Shown here in pieces: positions 29,440 to 39,483 of a DNA stretch of 64,000 nucleotides. Position 1 is the stretch's first letter; every line of letters starts with the position of its first letter. Source of the DNA: Paremcibacter congregatus (lineage in GTDB: Bacteria > Pseudomonadota > Alphaproteobacteria > Sphingomonadales > Emcibacteraceae); assembly GCF_006385135.1 (NCBI RefSeq), contig NZ_CP041025.1:1519501-1583500 (forward strand). The letters run 5' to 3'. The notes under the pieces are model-generated. The model saw only the letters and a program-made list of their open reading frames with translations, was not told the DNA's origin and did no database searches. Both the position numbers and the translations under genes were made by a program.

Positions 29440-30240
29440 ATGGATGCAACTGTGATTATGGAGGATGCCATTCCTTTTTATAGACCGTCCGGAAACGAGT
29501 GTGTGCTTTTTGAAACGGCTTTCAGGCAAGGTCTGCCGGTGATGTTGAAAGGCCCGACAGGCTGTGGCAAGACCCGTTTTGTCTCCCATATGGCGGCGCG
29601 GCTGGGTCTTTCCCTGAACACGGTCGCCTGTCATGATGATCTAACGGCGGCGGATCTCACCGGCCGCTTCTTGCTTAAAGGCGGGGAGACCCAGTGGGTG
29701 GATGGTCCCTTAACCCATTCCGTACGTCAGGGGGGCATTTGTTATCTGGATGAAGTGGTGGAGGCCCGTAAGGATGTGACGGTGGTTCTGCACCCTTTGA
29801 CCGATGATCGCCGTTTGTTGCCGTTGGAACGCACGGGGGAGCTTCTGGAAGCGCCTGATAATTTCATGATGGTGATCTCCTATAACCCCGGCTATCAGAA
29901 TATTCTGAAATCCTTGAAGCCCAGCACGCGTCAACGCTTTATCGGCATCGATTTTGATTATCCCGCGGCGGAACAGGAAGTCCAGATTATCTGCAAAGAA
30001 ACAGGACTGGACCGGATGCGGTGCGTACCGTTGGTCAATTTGGCGCGCAGTATCCGTAATCTGAAAGATCTTGATTTGGAAGAGGGCGCCTCAACCCGCC
30101 TTCTGGTTTACTGTGCGACGCTGATGATGGCGGGTATATCTCCGCTAGAGGCGGCGCAGGCGACCCTGATTGAACCCCTGAGCGATGAAGAGAGCGCCAA
30201 GGAAGGCTTGCTGGAGGTGGTTCGCGCCACTTTCGAATAG
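29440..30240 (+). CDS. norQ: MoxR-type AAA+ ATPase NorQ
   Basis: A 266-residue AAA+ protein. Walker A is GPTGCGKT (38-45), Walker B is in ICYLDEVVEA, and the sensor Asn is in MVISYNPGYQ. With NorD it works as a chaperone that inserts the non-haem iron of NorB. The start ATG 29440 is used because AGGA precedes it; a longer open frame upstream overlaps norB and is not real. Confidence 0.93.
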   Translation: MDATVIMEDAIPFYRPSGNECVLFETAFRQGLPVMLKGPTGCGKTRFVSHMAARLGLSLNTVACHDDLTAADLTGRFLLKGGETQWVDGPLTHSVRQGGICYLDEVVEARKDVTVVLHPLTDDRRLLPLERTGELLEAPDNFMMVISYNPGYQNILKSLKPSTRQRFIGIDFDYPAAEQEVQIICKETGLDRMRCVPLVNLARSIRNLKDLDLEEGASTRLLVYCATLMMAGISPLEAAQATLIEPLSDEESAKEGLLEVVRATFE

Positions 30241-30253
30241 GGAAAAGAGGCGT

Positions 30254-32197
30254 ATGTTCGATTTATTTGAACCAGAAGAACTGGTGGGCAAAAGATGGGA
30301 TAAGCTGGTGCGTAATCAATCCAGTTATCCTCATTATCCGGAAGCCGCTGTTTATCTCGACGATATTCGGGAAATGATCAGTATTTTCTTCCGCGCCATT
30401 GGGGGGGATCCGGGTGTCGATGTGGGCAGCGTGAGTGCCACTGCGCAGGGTCACCGTCTGACCTGGGCCATGCGTCTTGGGTTGGATCATGAGCGTCTTG
30501 ATGTGGCCAAACGGGATAATGACAGCTTGCTGTTGCCACACCGGATTGACTATTTCGAGGATCCGGATTTAAACAAATCACTCTATATCTGGCTGGCGGC
30601 GTTTCTTGCTCATGGCCGGAACCTGCCTGAAATAAAGGCCAGAAACGCCTTGCATCAGGATCTTATCTTTATTGCCCAAGCCTGGAAGACAACAGAGGAA
30701 ATACTCGATATTTTTCCGGGATTACGGAAAAAGTATGTTCTCTTATGTGATGCTCTTTCCATCCATCGACCGCGACGGCGACTGCCGACATTCGAAGCGC
30801 GACTTGAGCAGATTATATGTGATCTTCTGTTCGGAGATAATAGAGAGCATCAGGCGGCGGTGGAGCTGTTGCAGGTGGTGTTGCAGGATCATGGCGTGCC
30901 TGATTTCCCTAAACTGCCCCGGACCTATAAAAGTTTTCTCGCCGTGCCGCTTTGGGGCAGCGTGGATGTTCACCACAGGTCCGCCTTCGATGCCAGTGAA
31001 GATAGTGGCGAAGACGAAAGCGGACAGAATATTTTCAAGGATCTGCGTGATGGGCGTAAGCATGACGGCGTGCGAGAGGAAAATGATCAGGCGGACAAAG
31101 ATGATCCACTGGTGCTTAACCGCTTTGAAAAGGTGGTGTCGCTGGCGGAAATGGTCAATGTCAACCGGGCCGTGGATGATGACGAAGATGAAGATGTTCA
31201 GTCGGCTGTTGATGATTTGGACGAACTTTCCCTGACTCGCAACAAAAAGACCGTGGCGGCGACCATAAAACTGGATGTTTCCATCGCCGGACAGGGCGTT
31301 GACCCAGCCCCGGTGATGGCCGAGCATAGCTACCCTGAATGGGATTACCGCTTGCAAAGCTACCGGCAGAAATTCTGCGCAGTTTATTCGGCAAAAGTCG
31401 AGGAAGAAAGCGCAGGCTGGCAGCCAGACGAGGCGACGCGCCGCCGGATTCACCGCATTCAACGTCAGTTTGAAGCCCTGAGACCCCGGCGGGAAAGGGT
31501 GTATCGTCAGCAGGATGGTAAAGACCTGGACATTGACGCTATGATCCGCTCAAGCTGCGATCTGCTGGCCCGGGGCGAAGGCAGCGATCAGATTTATACT
31601 GATTATCGGAACCAGACCAGAGACTTGGCGGCGGCCATTTTGGCGGATGTTTCCCTGTCTACCGACGCCTGGCTTGACGGACGTCGGATTCTGGATGTGG
31701 AGAAGGAAGCTCTGATGACCTTGGCGCTGGGCCTGAAGGCCAGTGGTGATGATAACGCCATTTACTGTTTTTCATCCCGGAAACGTCATAATGTCCGGGT
31801 TGATTGTCTCAAGGAATTTGACGAGCCAATGTCGGTTCAGGTGCAGAACCGCATCTCAGCGTTAAAACCTGGCTATTATACCCGCATGGGTGCGGCAATC
31901 CGTCATGTAACCGCACAGCTGATAGAACGGCCCAATCATCACCGGTTGTTATTGTTACTGAGTGATGGCAAGCCCAATGATATGGATTACTATGAGGGGC
32001 GTTACGGTATTGAAGATACCCGGATGGCCATTAACGAAGCCCGGCGTCAGGGGGTAGCCGTCTTTGGCGTTACCGTGGATGAGAAGGCGCGGGATTATTT
32101 CCCTTATCTCTTCGGTCCCGGCGGAGGAGCTATTATCCCGCACATCAATAACCTGCCAGCGGCCTTGCCCGCAATTTTCAGGAATTTAGTGGCGTGA
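30254..32197 (+). CDS. norD: NorD, von Willebrand A domain protein
   Basis: A 647-residue protein. The C-terminal quarter is a vWA domain with a MIDAS-like DVSLSTDAW (about 475-483) and LLLLLSDGKPNDMDYYEG. The middle is acidic and low in complexity (DDDEDEDVQSAVDDLDE). It partners with NorQ in maturing NO reductase. ATG 30254 follows AAAGAGG; it is 13 nt after norQ. It is the last nor gene, and no norE or norF is present. Confidence 0.93.
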   Translation: MFDLFEPEELVGKRWDKLVRNQSSYPHYPEAAVYLDDIREMISIFFRAIGGDPGVDVGSVSATAQGHRLTWAMRLGLDHERLDVAKRDNDSLLLPHRIDYFEDPDLNKSLYIWLAAFLAHGRNLPEIKARNALHQDLIFIAQAWKTTEEILDIFPGLRKKYVLLCDALSIHRPRRRLPTFEARLEQIICDLLFGDNREHQAAVELLQVVLQDHGVPDFPKLPRTYKSFLAVPLWGSVDVHHRSAFDASEDSGEDESGQNIFKDLRDGRKHDGVREENDQADKDDPLVLNRFEKVVSLAEMVNVNRAVDDDEDEDVQSAVDDLDELSLTRNKKTVAATIKLDVSIAGQGVDPAPVMAEHSYPEWDYRLQSYRQKFCAVYSAKVEEESAGWQPDEATRRRIHRIQRQFEALRPRRERVYRQQDGKDLDIDAMIRSSCDLLARGEGSDQIYTDYRNQTRDLAAAILADVSLSTDAWLDGRRILDVEKEALMTLALGLKASGDDNAIYCFSSRKRHNVRVDCLKEFDEPMSVQVQNRISALKPGYYTRMGAAIRHVTAQLIERPNHHRLLLLLSDGKPNDMDYYEGRYGIEDTRMAINEARRQGVAVFGVTVDEKARDYFPYLFGPGGGAIIPHINNLPAALPAIFRNLVA

Positions 32198-32204
32198 CAA
32201 GATC

Positions 32205-32768
32205 CTATTCCTTACCAGTGGGATATTCCACGAGATACAAGACATATCCCTTGTTGGGGCCCGATGCCCGCCACCTGAGGGCTTTTGTTGCTGTATGTGT
32301 CGTGTAGTGAACTGGCATATAGTTCATATTGGCACAGCGGATGTCAGTGTTTGACCACTGGGTGTCCCATGCAGAAAAACCGCTTTGTCCGGCATCTGTG
32401 CCGTCAACCCATTTCAGGCTCTGGCTACTGCAGAAATATTGTAAGCCAATCCAGTAATTCCCTGCCTTGAAATTTCGCATGATAAACTGGTGCGTTTCAA
32501 GGTTTTTGACCGTGGCCAGATGGCCTTGGGTCCCTTTGAAAACAAGTTTTTCAGCCAAGTCTTTTGCACCAAACCATCTGGTTTGCTTTCCGGGAACGTC
32601 CTGCATGCGACGCAGTTCGAAGTAGCTTTTTGTCGCTGGATTGTAATAGGGACCGGCGCTGATCAGGCCATCTGCGCTGGGTGCTTTTCTTCCCACTTCA
32701 GCCAGGCTCAAAGAGGGGAGCATGGCTGTCAGGATGAATATCGAAGTCAGGATTGTTTTCTTGTTCAT
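32205..32768 (-). CDS. secreted C-type-lectin-like domain protein
   Basis: A 187-residue exported protein: signal peptide (MNKKTILTSIFILTAMLPSLSLA), then a single domain with C-type lectin hallmarks, namely LVFKGTQGHLATVKNLETHQFI, the WIGLQ tract and a WVDGTDAGQSGFSAWDTQW segment, plus two cysteines that could pair. Bacterial CTLD proteins bind glycans or proteins. It is the last gene on the strand of the EPS hydrolase 2/ACP/aminotransferase operon, so a role in surface polysaccharide binding is plausible. ATG 32768 has GGAG; a longer reading does not. Confidence 0.75.
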   Translation of the reverse strand: MNKKTILTSIFILTAMLPSLSLAEVGRKAPSADGLISAGPYYNPATKSYFELRRMQDVPGKQTRWFGAKDLAEKLVFKGTQGHLATVKNLETHQFIMRNFKAGNYWIGLQYFCSSQSLKWVDGTDAGQSGFSAWDTQWSNTDIRCANMNYMPVHYTTHTATKALRWRASGPNKGYVLYLVEYPTGKE

Positions 32769-32832
32769 TTTCACTCCAAAATTCTCGTAATTATTCATAT
32801 TGAATAGTGTTTATTTTACCATACTACCCGAA

Positions 32833-33660
32833 TTAGACCAAATTTTGTTGGGCAAGCATAGTCGTTTGTTCAATGTATTCTTCCGCCCATTCCGGTTCCT
32901 GTAGTGTCCAAAAAGAAACATCATTCACGACAGCAGTAACGACCTTGGCATTTTTAGTTTGCCACTGATCAATGATTTTCCGGGAGCCAGGGGACATTTC
33001 TGCGGGGGTTGTGAGGGCATTTTCTACCCAGAGGACTGTTGTATCTTCTGCCAGAGGAACATCGGCAAGGGTCAGGTCATTGAGGCTATTGGCGAGGGCG
33101 GGGGAAATGTCATAGCCGGCTATTTCAAGGTTCTTTCCCTGATCCAGTTGTGCCCAGAGATCTTTCATTGTCAGCGATGGTGTGGTGGTGTTTCCGGTCA
33201 TTTCTGCGGCAAGTTTGATCCGCATATATTGGCTGATAAAGCGTTTTCCGTTAGTGACGGGGGACCACAGAAGCAAATTTCTGGCGAGATCAGGCGTATG
33301 CTGCAAGGCATCCGCGGCAAGAAGGGCGCCGGTCCGCATTGCCCATAAAGAACAGGGTGCATCCGATTTTCTTGCCAGCCAGTCAGAAGCTGCGAGAATA
33401 TCGGCACGCCAGATATCAAGTGTTGCATCGCCAAAAGTGCCGTGGCTGTCTCCTGTACCATAAAGGTCAAGAATCAATACGCCATAGCCCTGATCAGCGA
33501 AACAACGCGCCTGCCGGGCAATCATATGGCGAGACCGATTGAGTTCTTCGGCAAAGGGCGGGATAAACAGGATCTGGCCTTTAGGTGTCCCGGGCGTTTT
33601 TGCCGTATGATACACGGCAAAAATCTGCCCTTTCAGGCTATCGATAAAAAGTGGTTCCAT
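32833..33660 (-). CDS. exosortase A system-associated hydrolase 2
   Basis: A 275-residue alpha/beta hydrolase-like protein (GQILFIPPFAEELNRSRHMIARQA and YGVLILDLYGTGDSHG) of the hydrolase 2 family of XrtA loci. The position of the usual nucleophile elbow reads WAMRTGA, with Arg109 instead of Ser or Cys, so it may not be a standard serine hydrolase. It lies 26 nt after the ACP gene, which suggests action on an acyl-ACP or glycan acyl group. ATG 33660 has AGGA. Confidence 0.88.
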   Translation of the reverse strand: MEPLFIDSLKGQIFAVYHTAKTPGTPKGQILFIPPFAEELNRSRHMIARQARCFADQGYGVLILDLYGTGDSHGTFGDATLDIWRADILAASDWLARKSDAPCSLWAMRTGALLAADALQHTPDLARNLLLWSPVTNGKRFISQYMRIKLAAEMTGNTTTPSLTMKDLWAQLDQGKNLEIAGYDISPALANSLNDLTLADVPLAEDTTVLWVENALTTPAEMSPGSRKIIDQWQTKNAKVVTAVVNDVSFWTLQEPEWAEEYIEQTTMLAQQNLV

Positions 33661-33686
33661 GAATCGATATCCTGTTGGCAAAAGGG

Positions 33687-33938
33687 TTATTCGGCGACTT
33701 TTTCGACCGCGAAATCGCACAGGCTGCCAAAGGTTTCAAAAGTTTCGGCGCTGATGTCATCATCGTCTACAAAAATATCGAAATGCTCCTCCATAGATGT
33801 CACCAGCATGGCGACCGCCATGGAATCCAGTTCTGGAATATTGCCGAGAAGAGGGGTGTCGCGCTCAAGGTCATCAGCCCGATCAGCAATCTGTAATGTG
33901 GCTCTTAATATTTCCCGAACTTCTTCAATTGTCGACAT
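33687..33938 (-). CDS. acyl carrier protein of the EPS/XrtA locus
   Basis: An 83-residue ACP. The phosphopantetheine serine is in IPELDSMAVAML (about residue 39), with the helix II acidic pattern of the family (EEHFDIFVDDDDI). It is not the housekeeping AcpP but the small ACP found in XrtA loci next to hydrolase 2 and the acyl-CoA ligase. It probably carries an acyl or aminoacyl group for EPS decoration. Confidence 0.9.
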   Translation of the reverse strand: MSTIEEVREILRATLQIADRADDLERDTPLLGNIPELDSMAVAMLVTSMEEHFDIFVDDDDISAETFETFGSLCDFAVEKVAE

Positions 33939-34017
33939 AACATGTACCCTGGTTAAATAAAGACATTAAAAATTGTTCACCTTATACAATAGGTGGTGTG
34001 GCAATAAAAGCTGGAAT

Positions 34018-35031
34018 TTAGCGCATCAGCTTTGATATTTTTCGTGCCCAATTGATGAATTGATTACGATAGATGTTAGCATGAAACATGGTGCGAATAT
34101 CATTGGTCCATTTTTTATGCCATTCTTTAAGAGGTCCGTAAAACTCCACACGGTTAAGCGCGCCACGATCTACAGTATCCTGATAGTAATCAAACCGCAT
34201 GATATGGGCTGGTGAAGTACTCTTTACGGTTTCCACATAGGTGGTTTTTAAAATGTACAGTACCTTATTGCGTAACAGACAGAGATCGGAAGCAACAAGA
34301 TCTTCATTATAATAATACCGTAGGATCAGGGCTTCGTTCGTGCGACAGAAATTGCAAAGCATGGCGTTGTAGAATTCCGACTGGGCATCCCCTTCGGCTA
34401 CCGCACTATCTATGTCGCCCTTCCAGCCAGACGATTCAATTTTTGCATAATCCAAAACGCCTTGATGCATATTGTTTGAGGTGTTCCAGGTTTCCAGGCG
34501 TGGCGTGATATCATTTTTCCGGAGGTAATTTTTTTGACGCTTCATATTATGGCGTAAATTTTTGCTTCGGGACGTCCAGTATTCTTGAAAACTATCGGGG
34601 AAATCGATGTGGGCCGTCTCAATGTAGTCAAGGGATTCTATACAAGAGGTATTTTCTGGCCGCGTTATAAAAAGCGGATCTTGCTGCGTAATGCTAAAGG
34701 ACAGGGCTTTCCCAGGCAATTTTTTGATAAGAGAACGGAGTTGATTGGCGGGTAGAGTTTTGTCGCGCGACAACCACATCCCCAAAGGAGCGTTGGAAGG
34801 CTGCAGGGTTTCCCAGATATTGTTTTTGCGGCTATGAATTATGGCGATGGTTTCAGGTTGTTCTTTGGCGCCATAAACCGCAATGAGTTCTGTCCCATCA
34901 GTGAAATAATCGAGTAAAGGGGCGACAAAGGCAGTATCCAGCAAGGGGCTATTGCTCAGTGCTTGATTTAAACCGTTCCAGGTTTCATGAAACTGCGGGA
35001 AATCTTTTATGGGGTATAATGTCCATTCCAT
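34018..35031 (-). CDS. GNAT/FemAB-like acyltransferase
   Basis: A 337-residue protein with the BioF2-like/FemAB-like GNAT fold: the middle part has SRSKNLRHNMKRQKNYLRKN and YAKIESSGWKGD, and the C-terminal half has the RYYYNEDLVASDLCLLRNKVLYILKTTY strands. It probably transfers an acyl or aminoacyl group to a sugar. It lies 5 nt after the aminotransferase and before the ACP gene, which fits N-acylation of an amino sugar. Confidence 0.78.
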   Translation of the reverse strand: MEWTLYPIKDFPQFHETWNGLNQALSNSPLLDTAFVAPLLDYFTDGTELIAVYGAKEQPETIAIIHSRKNNIWETLQPSNAPLGMWLSRDKTLPANQLRSLIKKLPGKALSFSITQQDPLFITRPENTSCIESLDYIETAHIDFPDSFQEYWTSRSKNLRHNMKRQKNYLRKNDITPRLETWNTSNNMHQGVLDYAKIESSGWKGDIDSAVAEGDAQSEFYNAMLCNFCRTNEALILRYYYNEDLVASDLCLLRNKVLYILKTTYVETVKSTSPAHIMRFDYYQDTVDRGALNRVEFYGPLKEWHKKWTNDIRTMFHANIYRNQFINWARKISKLMR

Positions 35032-35036
35032 TTAAC

Positions 35037-36347
35037 TTACTCAGCCCTTTCGAGGATTGTACGTACAGTTTGTGCGAGCCATTCCAGATCCGCCTGGCTC
35101 AATTCCTGATGGCAGGGGAATAAAATGACATTCTTTGAATAATCTGCCGTTACGGGGCAAGCTTCTTCGGCAGTGTCATCCCATAAAAACTGAGCAAACC
35201 GTTGGAGAGGAAGGGCGGCGTCTTCGAAGGCGGGGAAATATTTCTGCAGGTTTTCAATGTAAACCGGAAACATGAAGGGAACAATGCCGTCGGGCAACTC
35301 ATAAACCAGTACCCTGCATCCTTTTATCTCCTGGAAATTATTGTATAACCACAGAAAATTTTGTCTTCTGCGTTTTGTCACCTGTACTGAATTCAGCAGC
35401 TTGGGGATAAGTTGATGGATGTATACAGCCTGTTTGTCAGCAATTTCATGAATATAAGCATTCTCGCCTTCTTGAATATTCTTCATATCAGGCACAAGAG
35501 AGGACGGGACGGATGTATTTTCTACAGGGGACGGGACTTTGCCAAGTAGTCTTTTGGTGCCCTGGATCAGAAAATTCACTAATTCTATCAAGGGCGCCAG
35601 GAGCCACAATCTGCCGTGTTTCAAGGATTTTTCGATCAGGGAAAGATTGGCTCTCAGGGAAGCTGTCAGGGTGCGTTTTTTTTGCCTGGTCGTATGAGTA
35701 AAAGGGGGGCGGATCATGAGTGAGCCGCCTTCGGGAACCGGAAAGAACTTTCGTGTGCTGACCAGGACATAATCGCCATACCCTCCAACAGTAACGCCGT
35801 CTTTCTGGCCGAAGAAGCTGTGGGCGCAATCTTCGATCAAGGCAACATTATGCATATCGCATAAGGCTCTTACATCGGCTATGTTTTGTACAAAACCGCA
35901 ATAGTTCACGGCTATTATTGCCTTTGTCTGCGGGGTGATTTTTTGCGCAATATCATTGATATCGGAGTCGAGATTCTTAGCGATTTTAAAGAAAACCGGG
36001 GTCGCACCCATTTTTACGATCGGGGCGACCATGACCGTGCAATGATATGCGGGAAGCAGTATTTCATCACCTGGTTTGATATCGAGCAAACGAAGAGCAT
36101 GGGTGATGGCGTATCTTGCGGCTGTCACCGGAATGTCGGGATATCCATGATCCAGCACCGTGGCGGGTTTTTTACTGAATATACCAAACAGAGACTTGAA
36201 CGAGATGACTGGAAATACAGGAAGGCAGGCTTCCGGTATATTCCGGAATACTTGTTTTCCATTAACGTGATGAGTGGTTGTTTGGGACGTGGAACTCGCC
36301 CGCCTTCTTGCGGCATATCTATTGATAAAAGTGTTTAGTAATCCCAT
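35037..36347 (-). CDS. DegT/DnrJ/EryC1-type PLP aminotransferase
   Basis: A 436-residue protein with the sugar aminotransferase fold: DEILLPAYHCTVMVAPIVKMGATPVFF, ALIEDCAHSFFG (Asp binds the PLP ring) and STRKFFPVPEGG with the Schiff-base Lys. Such enzymes aminate keto-sugar nucleotides. First gene of the minus-strand operon aminotransferase-GNAT-ACP-hydrolase 2-CTLD, and divergent from the acyl-CoA ligase operon. Confidence 0.85.
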   Translation of the reverse strand: MGLLNTFINRYAARRRASSTSQTTTHHVNGKQVFRNIPEACLPVFPVISFKSLFGIFSKKPATVLDHGYPDIPVTAARYAITHALRLLDIKPGDEILLPAYHCTVMVAPIVKMGATPVFFKIAKNLDSDINDIAQKITPQTKAIIAVNYCGFVQNIADVRALCDMHNVALIEDCAHSFFGQKDGVTVGGYGDYVLVSTRKFFPVPEGGSLMIRPPFTHTTRQKKRTLTASLRANLSLIEKSLKHGRLWLLAPLIELVNFLIQGTKRLLGKVPSPVENTSVPSSLVPDMKNIQEGENAYIHEIADKQAVYIHQLIPKLLNSVQVTKRRRQNFLWLYNNFQEIKGCRVLVYELPDGIVPFMFPVYIENLQKYFPAFEDAALPLQRFAQFLWDDTAEEACPVTADYSKNVILFPCHQELSQADLEWLAQTVRTILERAE

Positions 36348-36618
36348 AGGTCTTAGTTTTTCTGCTGACGTGTGTTTATTTTTTAATAGAGTATTTTTCT
36401 GTTGTGAATTTTTGTAGTATTCGGAGTGTTGTAGCCAGTCGGGTTGTTTTCTAGCAACTGTAAGTTAATTAATAATGAAATGAAAAAATATACATGATGT
36501 TTCGGTGAAAAGATGAGGAACCTTGGAAATCATAATTAAAACAAAATTTCTTCATATTTTTCTAACCATTACACCATAAGATCCCGGAAATTCACTTAAA
36601 CGCAACAGAATTATTTTT

Positions 36619-38214
36619 ATGCATATTAGGTTATCTGATTTTATAAAACAACAGGCCAAACGCCACCCAAACCATATGGCCCTCAAATTCAAAAAAGAGG
36701 AAATGACATATGGCGCTCTGGAAGACAACGTAAAGGCCTTCGGGCAGGGGCTTCTGGCGCAAGGGCTCGATAAAAATGACCGGGTCGCCTGCTATCTGCC
36801 AAAGCAGATGGAAACGGTGACGGCTATTTTTGGCCCCGCTCATGCGGGCGGCGTTTTCGTGCCGGTTAATCCGGGACTGAAGCCGCGGCAGGTTGGGTAC
36901 ATTCTGCAGGATTGCAATGTCCGTTTTCTGGTGACCAGTGGCGATCGCCTGATGGGATTGAAGGTGGAGCTTGCCGCCTGTGCGGATCTGAAGCTGATTG
37001 TTGTAACCGGAAAGATGCCGGCACAAGCCGAGGTGATAGCGACGGAGACAGGCAAGGAAATTATCAGCTATGAGGCGTTTCTGACACAAGGGAAGGCCTG
37101 TGATCTATTGCCTCATACGGTGATTGATACAGATATGACGGCAATTTTATATACCTCTGGCAGTACGGGAATGCCCAAGGGAGTGGTCCTGTCCCATCGC
37201 AACATGATTGCCGGTGCGGAAAGTGTGGCGGCGTATCTGGAAAATACAAATGAAGATGTCATTCTCAGTGTATTGCCGTTGAGTTTTGATGCGGGATTGA
37301 GCCAGTTGACGACAGCGTTTTTCGTTGGCGCCACTGTGGTTCTGATGAATTTTCTGCTGCCCCGAGACGTTATTCGTCAGGCGGCCAAACATAATGTGAC
37401 CGGGATTACCTGTGTGCCGCCTTTGTGGATACAGCTGGCTGATCTTGACTGGCCGGAAGAAGTGATCGGATCCTTACGTTATATCGCCACCACCGGCGGG
37501 CGGATGCCAATCCCGGTAACCCGCAAGTTGCAGAGTGTATTGCACAAGAGTGATATTTATCTGATGTATGGGTTGACGGAAGCATTCCGTTCCACCTATC
37601 TGCCGCCATCGGAAGTGGACCGTATTCCGGATTCAATCGGAAAAGCCATTCCCAATGCTGAAATCATGGTTGTGCGCGAAGACGGGACTTCCTGTGAAGT
37701 CGGTGAAGTCGGTGAATTGGTGCATCGCGGCGCTCTTGTCGGGCTCGGTTATTGGAATGACCCTGAACGTACAAATGAACGCTACCGGCCGGCCCCGGGA
37801 CAACCGGCGGGTTTGCCCAATCCTGAAATTGCCGTTTGGTCGGGGGATACCGTGAAAAAGGACGCTGACGGCTATCTGTATTTTATTGGACGCCGGGATG
37901 AAATGATCAAGACTTCCGGATTTCGTACGAGCCCGACGGAAGTGGAAGAACTTATTTATGCCAGTGGTCTGGTGGATGAACTTGCCGCGATCGGTGTGGA
38001 TCATGATCAGTTGGGACAGGCCATTTGGGTCATCGCAACCGCAAAAACGAATGCTAAACTGGATCAGGATGCTATTCTCACCTATTGTAGGGCGGAAATG
38101 CCGACCTATATGGTGCCGCAGCGCTTGATCGAATGGCCAAGTTTGCCGCGCAACCCTAACGGAAAGATTGACCGCAAGTCGATTGCGGCGACTTTAAAAG
38201 AAGAAGAATTATAA
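36619..38214 (+). CDS. exosortase A-associated acyl-CoA/AMP ligase
   Basis: A 531-residue adenylate-forming enzyme. The P-loop is ILYTSGSTGMPKG (about 176-188); YGLTEAFRSTYLPPSEVDRIPDSIGKA follows, and the C-terminal Lys is in NPNGKIDRKSI. It activates an acid with ATP and may load the ACP encoded at 33687. The stop overlaps the start of the next gene (TAATG). An AT-rich 271-nt divergent promoter region precedes it. Confidence 0.9.
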   Translation: MHIRLSDFIKQQAKRHPNHMALKFKKEEMTYGALEDNVKAFGQGLLAQGLDKNDRVACYLPKQMETVTAIFGPAHAGGVFVPVNPGLKPRQVGYILQDCNVRFLVTSGDRLMGLKVELAACADLKLIVVTGKMPAQAEVIATETGKEIISYEAFLTQGKACDLLPHTVIDTDMTAILYTSGSTGMPKGVVLSHRNMIAGAESVAAYLENTNEDVILSVLPLSFDAGLSQLTTAFFVGATVVLMNFLLPRDVIRQAAKHNVTGITCVPPLWIQLADLDWPEEVIGSLRYIATTGGRMPIPVTRKLQSVLHKSDIYLMYGLTEAFRSTYLPPSEVDRIPDSIGKAIPNAEIMVVREDGTSCEVGEVGELVHRGALVGLGYWNDPERTNERYRPAPGQPAGLPNPEIAVWSGDTVKKDADGYLYFIGRRDEMIKTSGFRTSPTEVEELIYASGLVDELAAIGVDHDQLGQAIWVIATAKTNAKLDQDAILTYCRAEMPTYMVPQRLIEWPSLPRNPNGKIDRKSIAATLKEEEL

Positions 38215-39458
38215 TGGCGGGACTAGACAAGAAAAAACCGGAACACATGCCGATCACCAGTTTTCCGGTGCGGGATGGTGAATTGACAGTAGGCGGGATC
38301 AAGATCAGCCAACTGGCAAATAGAGTTGGCTCCACCCCGTTTTACGCCTATGACCGGGGGCTGATTACGGAACGTTTCCAGACGTTGCGTGATCATATGC
38401 CAGCTGACCTGAAGCTGCATTATGCGATGAAGGCTAATCCGATGCCGGCCGTGGTTCAGCATATGAGCCGTCTTGTGGACGGCCTGGATCTGGCGTCTGC
38501 GGGGGAAATGATGACGGCGCTTGATACCGGCATGGCGCCGGACCTGATCAGCTTCGCCGGACCCGGCAAGACAGAACAGGAATTGTCTCAGGCGATTGCC
38601 GCCGGTGTCGTGATCAATATGGAATCACCATTGGAGATGGAAAATATCGCCCGTATTGCAAAGCAGCAGGGCGTTCTGGCCAAGGTCGCCATTCGGGTCA
38701 ATCCGGATTTTGAACTGAAAGCGTCCGGCATGAAAATGGGCGGTGGTCCCAAGCAGTTCGGGGTTGACGCGGAAGCGGTACCTGAAATGTTGAGCCGTCT
38801 GGCGGAGCTGGGGCTGGATTTTATCGGGTTCCACATCTACAGCGGGTCACAGAATCTGAGCGTCGAAAGTTTGTTGGATACCCAGGAAAAAACCCTTGAA
38901 CTGGCTGTTCGGCTAACGGAAGCGGCGCCTCATGCACCTCGCAAGGTCAATATTGGCGGTGGCCTGGGGATTCCCTATTTTCCCGGTGATAAGCCTTTGG
39001 ATCTGAAAGTATTGGGGGCAGGGCTGAAGAACCTGATGGCTGATTTCCATAAACAGTTGCCCGACACGGAAGTGGTGATGGAACTTGGGCGGTTTATGGT
39101 TGGAGAAGCCGGACTATATGTCACTAAAATTATCGATAAGAAGGTTTCGCGCGGTGAAATTTACCTGATCGCGGATGGGGGGATGCACCACCATTTGGCG
39201 GCGTCGGGAAATTTTGGACAGATGATCCGCAAAAACTATCCGGTAGCCATTGGCAACCGCATGGACAGTTCGGAAAAGGAACAGGCCAACGTTGTGGGAT
39301 GTTTGTGTACGCCGCTGGACCGTCTGGGTGACAAGATGCTCCTGCCCGCTGCAGAGGTGGGTGATTTTGTGGTGTTATTTCAATCCGGGGCGTACGGCTT
39401 ATCCGCCAGCCCAACGGCATTTTTGGGACATGCAGAGCCTGCAGAAGTTCTGGTTTAA
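38214..39458 (+). CDS. exosortase A-associated PLP-dependent decarboxylase
   Basis: A 414-residue fold type III decarboxylase of the DAP/ornithine decarboxylase group. The Schiff-base Lys is in HYAMKANPMP; FHIYSGSQN and the glycine loop KVNIGGGLGIPYFPG bind PLP phosphate. It may make an amine that is then attached through the neighbouring ligase/ACP pair; this is inference. It is translationally coupled to the ligase gene. Confidence 0.9.
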   Translation: MAGLDKKKPEHMPITSFPVRDGELTVGGIKISQLANRVGSTPFYAYDRGLITERFQTLRDHMPADLKLHYAMKANPMPAVVQHMSRLVDGLDLASAGEMMTALDTGMAPDLISFAGPGKTEQELSQAIAAGVVINMESPLEMENIARIAKQQGVLAKVAIRVNPDFELKASGMKMGGGPKQFGVDAEAVPEMLSRLAELGLDFIGFHIYSGSQNLSVESLLDTQEKTLELAVRLTEAAPHAPRKVNIGGGLGIPYFPGDKPLDLKVLGAGLKNLMADFHKQLPDTEVVMELGRFMVGEAGLYVTKIIDKKVSRGEIYLIADGGMHHHLAASGNFGQMIRKNYPVAIGNRMDSSEKEQANVVGCLCTPLDRLGDKMLLPAAEVGDFVVLFQSGAYGLSASPTAFLGHAEPAEVLV

Positions 39459-39483
39459 AGCAGATTAAAATAGAGGGAAAGAT

